Part shown: positions 7,266-12,075 of the stretch, in pieces
How the letters are laid out: each line of letters begins with the position of its first letter
Numbering within the stretch: position 1 is the first letter of the stretch
Assembly: GCA_036794585.1 (NCBI GenBank)
Contig: DAIRGH010000091.1
Span: forward strand, 1-12,075
Reading direction: 5' to 3'
Origin: WHSW01 sp036794585
Lineage (GTDB): Bacteria; Actinomycetota; Thermoleophilia; Solirubrobacterales; 70-9
DNA: 12,075 nucleotides
The notes under the pieces: model-generated
The model's database searches: none
What the model saw: only the letters and a program-made list of their open reading frames with translations
Told to the model about the DNA's origin: nothing
Program-made: the position numbers and the translations under genes

Positions 7266-7697
7266 TCAGAGCAACCCGAGCTGGCCGAGGATCCCGACCG
7301 AATCGGAGTAGACGTCCTTGCGCTTGACCAGGCCGTTCTCGAACGGGATCACGTCGAGGCCGTCCCAGGAGATCGTCTTGCCGGTCGGGTCGGCGACCAG
7401 GTCGCCGCGGCGCATCTCGTTTGCGTGCGTCGCGGTCGCGGTCCACTCCTGCACGACGAGGCCGTCGCGGCAGTACGTGCGCCGGCCCTCGAAGCGGATG
7501 TCGGGCCACGTCTCGAAGATCGAGCCGATGTGCTCGCGGACCGCCTCGCCCTCGGCGCGCTCGTGGGCGGTGTGGTTTTCGAACACCATGTCGGGCGCGT
7601 GCATCGCCATGATCGCGTCGAGGTCGTGCGCGTTCCAGGCGTCGTTGTAGCGGACGATCGCCTGCTCGAGCGCCTCGGGGGAGTCCGGGTCGGGCAT
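7266..7697 (-). CDS. SnoaL-like / NTF2-fold protein
   Basis: The 143-residue protein looks like a nuclear-transport-factor-2 / SnoaL superfamily member. An N-terminal helix contains AIVRYNDAWNAHDLDAIMAM and is followed by HAPDMVFENHT. A GEAVREHIGSIFETWPDIRFE segment and curved-sheet strands such as GLVVQEWTATATH and GLDVIPFENGLVKRKDVYSD complete the pattern. This cone-shaped fold holds small hydrophobic ligands or serves as an isomerase, hydrolase or dimerisation module. Substrates vary widely, and the function here cannot be named. Asp and His residues lining the first half (NAHDLD, FENHT) match the common pattern. It begins 2 nt after the parA stop, so translation is probably coupled. Pairing with ParA is unusual and may reflect simple operon fusion. 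Confidence 0.85.
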   Translation of the reverse strand: MPDPDSPEALEQAIVRYNDAWNAHDLDAIMAMHAPDMVFENHTAHERAEGEAVREHIGSIFETWPDIRFEGRRTYCRDGLVVQEWTATATHANEMRRGDLVADPTGKTISWDGLDVIPFENGLVKRKDVYSDSVGILGQLGLL

Positions 7698-7699
7698 GG

Positions 7700-8503
7700 T
7701 CAGACTCTGGCGCCCGCCGGGACGAGCTCGGTCGACAGGTCGTCGAGGCGGGCGAGCAGGTCCGGACGAGAGAGCCGGCGCAAGAGCTCGCCGGCGAGAG
7801 AGAGGTAGTCGGCCCCGCGGTCGGGCCGGTAGTCGAGGATCGGGATCGCACGCTCAGCCGACTCGGCGTAGGCGATCGACTGGCGGATCACGGTACGGCA
7901 GACGGCGTCGCCGAAGCGCTCGCGCAGCGCGTCGAGCGTGTGGCGGGCGTGTTTGGTGCGCATGTTGGCGATGTTGAGCACGACCGCGAGCAGGTCGAGC
8001 TCGGGATTGAGCGAGTCGCGCGCGAGGTTGAGCACCTCCATCGCCTGCTCGACGCCCTGCAGCGAGAAGTACTGCGCCTCGGTGGAGAGGATCGCGTGGT
8101 CGGCGGCGACCAGCGCGTTCACGGTCAGCAGCCCGAGGGTCGGCGGGCAGTCGATGAGGATCAGGTCCTTGGAGCGCTTGAGGTCGCGTAGCGCGTTTCT
8201 GAGCGTCACCTCGCGCCCGATCTTTCCCGCCAGCATCAGCTCGGCCTCGGCGAGCCGCATGTTCGCCGGGATCACGGGCCCGTGTACGGCCTCGGAGGCC
8301 CGCACCTGGCCCTGGAGCACGTCGGCGAGCGTCGGATGGGCGTCGGGATCGGTGTCGAAGTAGTCGGAGAGGTTTCCCTGCGGGTCCGAGTCGACCGCGA
8401 GCACGTCGAGGTCGAGCCGGTCGAAGATGTCGCTCAGCGTGCGGGTGAGCGTCGTCTTGCCCGTGCCGCCCTTCTGTGAGAGAACCGCGATCGTGGTGGC
8501 CAC
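7700..8503 (-). CDS. ParA/Soj-family partitioning-type ATPase without parB
   Basis: This 267-residue protein has the deviant Walker A box KGGTGKTT (Lys11 as signature lysine, Lys16 catalytic), the Walker A' segment DSDPQGN (38-44, Asp40) and Walker B LILIDCPP (Asp118). It is a MinD/ParA dimerising ATPase. Family members move or position cargo such as chromosomes, plasmids, chemoreceptor clusters or microcompartments by ATP-dependent nucleoid binding. The short N-terminus, with no helix-turn-helix before Walker A, is like chromosomal Soj (type Ib) and unlike P1/F plasmid ParA. No parB follows and no parS-like TGTTTCACGTGAAACA is seen, so this is an orphan whose cargo is unknown. It starts with GTG 8503. 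AGGA 7 nt upstream could be the ribosome site, or TAGGAT at the same place could be a -10 for a leaderless mRNA. It heads a minus-strand operon with the SnoaL-like and 94-residue genes. Confidence 0.92.
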   Translation of the reverse strand: MATTIAVLSQKGGTGKTTLTRTLSDIFDRLDLDVLAVDSDPQGNLSDYFDTDPDAHPTLADVLQGQVRASEAVHGPVIPANMRLAEAELMLAGKIGREVTLRNALRDLKRSKDLILIDCPPTLGLLTVNALVAADHAILSTEAQYFSLQGVEQAMEVLNLARDSLNPELDLLAVVLNIANMRTKHARHTLDALRERFGDAVCRTVIRQSIAYAESAERAIPILDYRPDRGADYLSLAGELLRRLSRPDLLARLDDLSTELVPAGARV

Positions 8504-8509
8504 GCGGCG

Positions 8510-8515
8510 ATCCTA
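8510..8515 (-). promoter_or_regulatory. Candidate -10 element of parA
   Basis: TAGGAT on the minus strand fits TANNNT and ends 6 nt before the GTG start, as in leaderless actinobacterial promoters. The same bases contain AGGA, which could instead act as a Shine-Dalgarno. There is no clear -35. Confidence 0.35.
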
Positions 8516-8536
8516 GTCCGAGCGCGACACCGGATG

Positions 8537-8542
8537 TAGGGT
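8537..8542 (+). promoter_or_regulatory. Candidate -10 element of the cupin gene
   Basis: TAGGGT fits TANNNT and would give a leader of about 28 nt ending in the good ribosome site before ATG 8577. The -35 region (around 8514-8519, TAGTCC) is poor. It lies in the 73-bp divergent region shared with parA. Confidence 0.3.
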
Positions 8543-8565
8543 GGGGGTGGGCAGGACCCAGACGA

Positions 8566-8571
8566 AAGGAG
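8566..8571 (+). promoter_or_regulatory. Ribosome binding site of the cupin gene
   Basis: AAGGAG lies 5 nt before ATG 8577. It is the clearest Shine-Dalgarno in the window and decides that start over an upstream in-frame start at 8541. Confidence 0.75.
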
Positions 8572-8576
8572 CCGTC

Positions 8577-8939
8577 ATGGCCGAAATGGAAGTCAAGAGC
8601 TTTGACTCCCCCGATGAAGTGCGACCGTTCGAAGGCAAAGGCGAGGCCAAGGTGGTGGAGCTCGGGGGCCACACGGTTGGCCGCGCAACCTTCGAGCCCG
8701 GCTGGAGCTGGTCATCGAACGTAAAGCCGATCGCGGGCACCGACTCTTGCGAGGTCTCGCATCTGGGCCTCGTGCTGGCGGGCCGGATGCGGGTGATGAT
8801 GGACGACGGAGGGTCGACTGAGATCGGCCCGGGCGACGTCGTCGCGATCCCGCCGGGCCACGACGCCGAAGTGGTCGGCGACGAGCCGTGCGAGATGGTC
8901 GACTTCGGCGAGTTCGGCGACTACGCGAAGCGCAGCTGA
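8577..8939 (+). CDS. Small single-domain cupin protein
   Basis: The 120-residue protein is a single cupin (double-stranded beta-helix) domain. Motif 1 is degenerate: SHLGLVLAGRMRVMMDDG (61-78) keeps one His (His62) and the Gly of the usual HxH-E-G pattern. Motif 2 is clear: GPGDVVAIPPGHDAEVV (84-100), with the PPGH turn and His95. With part of the metal-binding set missing, it may bind metal weakly or act as a ligand-binding or structural cupin. Family functions are too varied to name one. WSWSSNVKPIAGTDSCEVSH, just before motif 1, resembles stand-alone actinobacterial cupins. No signal peptide is visible. The gene stands alone between divergent parA and the gltB promoter region, with its own ribosome site and probably its own promoter. 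Lysine AAA and glutamate GAA codons are more frequent at its 5' end than in neighbours. Confidence 0.88.
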   Translation: MAEMEVKSFDSPDEVRPFEGKGEAKVVELGGHTVGRATFEPGWSWSSNVKPIAGTDSCEVSHLGLVLAGRMRVMMDDGGSTEIGPGDVVAIPPGHDAEVVGDEPCEMVDFGEFGDYAKRS

Positions 8940-8962
8940 TCGGCTCGACTCCAGTGCTTAAT

Positions 8963-8994
8963 CGCGGCGCCGGCGATTTTCAGCCGGCGCCGCG
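8963..8994. terminator. Perfect 12-bp GC hairpin between cupin gene and gltB
   Basis: CGCGGCGCCGGC (8963-8974) pairs perfectly with GCCGGCGCCGCG (8983-8994) around the 8-nt loop GATTTTCA. It begins 23 nt after the cupin stop and has no U-run after it, so it would be an actinobacterial-style terminator lacking a U-tract, or an mRNA 3'-end stabiliser. Its right arm occupies the -35 zone of the TATAAT box at 9003-9008, so it may instead be a dyad operator for gltB. The structure is certain and the role is not. Confidence 0.6.
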
Positions 8995-9002
8995 CCCGGA
9001 CC

Positions 9003-9008
9003 TATAAT
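9003..9008 (+). promoter_or_regulatory. Consensus -10 box of the gltB promoter
   Basis: TATAAT is a perfect -10 hexamer, striking in such GC-rich DNA, and lies 63 nt upstream of the gltB start. Predicted transcription starts near 9015, giving a leader of about 57 nt. No TTGACA-like -35 is seen at 16-19 nt spacing. That place is taken by the right arm of the hairpin, which suggests that activator or repressor binding may set promoter strength. Confidence 0.55.
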
Positions 9009-9059
9009 CCGCCGGCCGTTGTTCCCGTCGCGCGCCCGCTCGAAGAAGGCGCGGATTCC

Positions 9060-9065
9060 GGGAGG
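9060..9065 (+). promoter_or_regulatory. Ribosome binding site of gltB
   Basis: GGGAGG lies 6 nt before TTG 9072. It decides the start, since no other in-frame ATG, GTG or TTG lies between the promoter and this point. Confidence 0.7.
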
Positions 9066-9071
9066 TCCCAG

Positions 9072-12000
9072 TTGAAGTACTCGCCGCACCTGCCGTGGCG
9101 CCCGCGCGTAGCGCCACCCTCAGTCGAGGACCACGACGCCTGCGCCCTGTACGCGTGCGTGCGCAGGGACGCGACCGCGAGCGCCGAGCCGCTGCGGAGG
9201 GCGCTCGAGAACCTGCAGAAGATGCTTCACCGCGCCGGCAACGTCGACGGCGAGGGCGACGGCTGCGGCGTGCTCGTCGACATCCCGCGGCGAATCTGGG
9301 CCGAGGAGGTGCGCTCGGGCGGGCACAACCCGTCGTTGGCGAACGACGACGCGTTCGCGGTCGCGCACGCGTTCGTCGACCGCCGCCACGAGGACCTGGC
9401 CGGGCTTCAGCACGAGGCGCGCGAGCTGCTCGGCCGCTCCGGCTTCCGGATCCTCGCCGAGCGGCTCGGGGAGGTGGACTCGCAGGCGCTGGGCCCGACC
9501 GCGCGCGAGGAGGAGCCGCAGTTCTGGCAGTTCGCCGGGTTGCTCGCGTCGGCCGAGAATCGCAACCGCGACCTCTATGAGCTGATGGCCGAGCTCGAAG
9601 GCCGGCTCGGTGTCCACATCCCGTCGTTCTCGGCGACCACATGCGTCTACAAGGTCATGGGAGCGCCGCAGGTGCTGGCCGGCTATTACGCCGACCTGCG
9701 CGACGAGCGCTTCGAGACCGTCGCCTGCTTCGGCCACAACCGCTACTCGACCAACACCTGGCCGTCGTTCAGGCGCGTGCAGCCGTTCTCGATCCTCGGC
9801 CACAACGGCGAGATCAACACGATCGAGCAGCTGCGCCAGGAGGCGGGCATGCTCGGCGTCCAGATTCCCGCCGGCGGCTCGGACTCACAGGACCTCAATC
9901 GCACCATCGACCACCTGATCCGGGTCGAGGGGCTCTCGCTTGCCGAGGCGATGGAGATGGTCGTGCCCCCGGTGGTCAACGAGATCCGCTCGCTGCCGTC
10001 CGACCTGCACCCCTTCTACATGTACCTGCGCGAGACGATGGGCCCGTTCGCGCAGGGTCCCGTGGCGCTGATCGCGCGCCACGACTACGAGTGCGTGTTC
10101 TCGGCCGATGCGCTCGGGCTGCGCCCGCTGTGGAAGCTCGAGACGCCCGACGACTTCGTCTTTTCCTCCGAGCCCGGCGTGGTCAGCGTGCACGACATGG
10201 TCTCCGAGCCGCTGCCGCTGGGGCCGGGCGAGAAGTTCTGCGTCACGATCGACCCGGCGAAGCGCCGCTCGCGGCTGTGGCAGCACGCCGAGATGCAGCG
10301 CGAGGTCGCCAGGCGCTGGCTCGCGCGCACGGGAGTCGAGGCGGCGGCGGGCTATGACCGCGCGCTTCACACCGGCGGCCCACTCGAGGGCGCCGACATC
10401 CCCGGCTACTCGTCGGCGGGCCCGGCCGAGCCGGTCAAGGTCGCCGACCGCGTGCTGGCCGGCTTCGGCTGGCAGCGTGACGACACAAAGCTGTGCCAGC
10501 AGATGGCCTCCAGCGGGGCGGAGCCGATCGGCTCGCTCGGCTACGACGGGCCGCTGGCGGCGCTCTCGCCCGAGCGCCAGAACCTGGCCGACTACTTCAA
10601 GGAGACGGTCGCGGTGGTCACCAATCCCGCGATCGACCGCGAGCGTGAGATGGAGCACTTCTCGACCCGGGCCGTGTTCGGGCGCCGTCCCTCGCTGCGC
10701 GACCCCGCCACCGACACGCTCACGGTCGAGACCTCGTTTCCGGTGATCCTCGGCGGCCATCACGATCTGGCGCCGCTCTCCGACTCGACCTACCGCCAGA
10801 TCGCGCGCCGGCATCAGACCTGGCTGATGGAGGACCTGTGGGAGCAGTTTCGCGATCGCGCCGCGGCGATCGACACGTCGTTGCTCGAGTCCGAGACCAC
10901 GGCCGGCGCGATCGAGCGGCTCAAGCAGGAGGCGGTCAAGCGCGTGCGCGACGGCGCCGAGCTGGTGGTGCTCACCGACCGCACCGTCTTCGACGGCGAG
11001 CGCCGCTACCTCGACGCCCACCTCGCGGTCTCGGCGGTCGACCAGGCGCTGAAGAACTTCAGGGTCGAGCCGGGCGAGCAGAACCTCAGGCGGCGCTGCT
11101 CGATTGTCCTGCGCTCGGCGGCGATCCGCAACGTCCACGATGTGGTCCTCGCGCTGGGCCTCGGCGCCAACGGCGTCAACCCCTACGTGATGCTCGAGGT
11201 CGTCTGCGTCGACGACTACGCCCAGGACGTCGACAACCTGTGCTCGGCGCTCTCGAAGGGGATCGAGAAGGTGATCTCGACGATCGGCATCCACGAGGTG
11301 CGCGGCTACGCACGCCAGTTCTCCTCGATCGGGATCAGCCCCGAGCTCGCCGAGATCTTCCAGACCGAGGCCTTCGCGGCCTCGGCGCGGGCAGGGGTCG
11401 GCTTCGCCGAGCTCGACGCCGACTCCGACGCGCGCCTGCGGATCCTGCGCGGCGAGGACGAGGACGCCAAGCCGGCGAAGGCCCTCCGCTTCTATCCGAA
11501 GGTCTACAAGGCGGCGATCGCGGCGGCGAACGGGAGCGCGAGCTACGGCGAGTACTCCGAGAAGGTGCGCGAGCTCGAGGCCAAGAGCCCGATCTCGATG
11601 CGCCACGTGATGCGGCTGCGCTCCGACCGCGAGCCAATCGCCCCCGAAGCCGTCGATCCCGGCATCGGCCACCACGCCTACCCGCTGGTGATCTCGTCGA
11701 TGAGCTTCGGCTCGCAGTCGGAGCCCGCTTTCCGCGCCTACGCCGAGGCAGCGAAGGCGATCAACGTCCTCTGCATCAACGGCGAGGGCGGCGAGATCCG
11801 CGACATGTACGGGCGCTACCGCAAGTGGCGCGGCCAGCAGGTCGCATCCGGGCGCTTCGGCGTCTCGGCCGAGATGCTGAACGCCTCCTACGTCGCCGAG
11901 ATCAAGATCGGCCAGGGGGCCAAGCCCGGCGAGGGAGGGCACCTGCCCGGCAAGAAGGTCTCCGAGAAGGTCGCGGCGGCGCGCAACGCCTCGCCCGGCA

Positions 12001-12075
12001 CCGACCTGATCTCGCCCTCTAACAACCACGACCTCTACTCGATCGAGGACCTCGCCGAGCTGATCGACGAGCTGA
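9072..12075 (+). CDS. gltB: Glutamate synthase large subunit, divergent type (3' end beyond window)
   Basis: The open frame from TTG 9072 runs 1001 codons to the right edge. GltB transfers the amide of glutamine to 2-oxoglutarate, giving two glutamates, with electrons from the small subunit or ferredoxin through FMN and an Fe-S cluster. The N-terminal class II amidotransferase domain (about 24-400) has Cys24 in HDACALYACV aligned with the Ntn nucleophile, which implies removal of a 23-residue propeptide. It also has GEGDGCGVLVDIP, GHNRYSTNTWP (221-231) and LGHNGEINT (HNGE at 244-247). A central domain (about 490-780) includes the LADYFKETVAVVTNPAID segment and LGLGANGVNPYVMLE. The FMN/synthase domain begins with SSMSFGSQSEPAF (about 875), then CINGEGGE, QVASGRFGVSAEML, KIGQGAKPGEGGHLPG and HDLYSIEDLAELI. 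The Fe-S cysteines and the GltB C-terminal helix lie outside the window. Sequence around the nucleophile departs from the usual CGVGF. Whether gltD follows cannot be seen. Confidence 0.93.
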   Translation, partial: MKYSPHLPWRPRVAPPSVEDHDACALYACVRRDATASAEPLRRALENLQKMLHRAGNVDGEGDGCGVLVDIPRRIWAEEVRSGGHNPSLANDDAFAVAHAFVDRRHEDLAGLQHEARELLGRSGFRILAERLGEVDSQALGPTAREEEPQFWQFAGLLASAENRNRDLYELMAELEGRLGVHIPSFSATTCVYKVMGAPQVLAGYYADLRDERFETVACFGHNRYSTNTWPSFRRVQPFSILGHNGEINTIEQLRQEAGMLGVQIPAGGSDSQDLNRTIDHLIRVEGLSLAEAMEMVVPPVVNEIRSLPSDLHPFYMYLRETMGPFAQGPVALIARHDYECVFSADALGLRPLWKLETPDDFVFSSEPGVVSVHDMVSEPLPLGPGEKFCVTIDPAKRRSRLWQHAEMQREVARRWLARTGVEAAAGYDRALHTGGPLEGADIPGYSSAGPAEPVKVADRVLAGFGWQRDDTKLCQQMASSGAEPIGSLGYDGPLAALSPERQNLADYFKETVAVVTNPAIDREREMEHFSTRAVFGRRPSLRDPATDTLTVETSFPVILGGHHDLAPLSDSTYRQIARRHQTWLMEDLWEQFRDRAAAIDTSLLESETTAGAIERLKQEAVKRVRDGAELVVLTDRTVFDGERRYLDAHLAVSAVDQALKNFRVEPGEQNLRRRCSIVLRSAAIRNVHDVVLALGLGANGVNPYVMLEVVCVDDYAQDVDNLCSALSKGIEKVISTIGIHEVRGYARQFSSIGISPELAEIFQTEAFAASARAGVGFAELDADSDARLRILRGEDEDAKPAKALRFYPKVYKAAIAAANGSASYGEYSEKVRELEAKSPISMRHVMRLRSDREPIAPEAVDPGIGHHAYPLVISSMSFGSQSEPAFRAYAEAAKAINVLCINGEGGEIRDMYGRYRKWRGQQVASGRFGVSAEMLNASYVAEIKIGQGAKPGEGGHLPGKKVSEKVAAARNASPGTDLISPSNNHDLYSIEDLAELIDEL

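Noticed and set aside
7240..7851. An N-terminal extension of the 94-residue gene up to 7851
   Set aside because: The extension reads antisense-type Arg-rich sequence overlapping the SnoaL-like gene and the end of parA in another frame. The conserved-looking protein begins at ATG 7239.
7700..8576. parS site or parB near the ParA gene
   Set aside because: No TGTTTCACGTGAAACA-like palindrome and no second partition gene were found in the window.
9885..12029. A 714-codon minus-strand open frame antisense to gltB
   Set aside because: It is the mirror of the gltB frame. The composition is repetitive Asp/Leu/Arg/Val with no recognisable motif, while the plus strand encodes a continuous conserved glutamate synthase.

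Overview
The window is a GC-rich (about 70% by eye), densely packed bacterial chromosome segment with GTG and TTG starts and strong G/C bias at third codon positions. Protein content fits a high-GC Actinomycetota. A deep lineage such as Thermoleophilia/Solirubrobacterales is my guess from the style of the genes, not something the window proves. I see no insertion sequence, phage gene, CRISPR array, rRNA or tRNA.

Layout. (1) Positions 1-1890, minus strand: the ribosome-rescue hydrolase gene arfB, running off the left edge, and S-adenosylhomocysteine hydrolase ahcY. (2) Positions 1925-6904, plus strand: six tightly packed genes that look like one operon: a sugar-nucleotide pyrophosphorylase, a triple-PAS soluble histidine kinase, a receiver-only response regulator, a small thioredoxin-fold protein, a PRX-like thioredoxin-fold protein and homoserine kinase thrB. 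Junctions range from 8-bp overlaps to a gap of about 25 bp. (3) Positions 6955-8503, minus strand: an orphan ParA ATPase, a SnoaL/NTF2-fold protein and an unrecognised 94-residue protein with atypical codons. (4) Positions 8577-8939, plus strand: a small cupin. (5) Positions 9072-12075, plus strand: a divergent glutamate synthase large subunit (gltB) running off the right edge. It is preceded by a perfect 12-bp GC hairpin and a consensus TATAAT box.

How the parts work together. ahcY clears the by-product of SAM-dependent methylation. gltB and thrB are core nitrogen and amino-acid metabolism. The kinase/regulator pair has no DNA-binding output domain and is co-transcribed with two thiol-redox-type proteins, so a redox- or metabolism-linked phosphorelay acting through protein contacts is a reasonable inference but not shown. 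The ParA cassette has no parB or parS in view.

This is mostly a housekeeping region. I did not find a clear undescribed system. The points most worth a second look are the mixed signalling/redox/threonine operon, the ParA-SnoaL-orphan cassette, the divergent GltB amidotransferase N-terminus, the hairpin overlapping the gltB promoter, and several starts that look leaderless.
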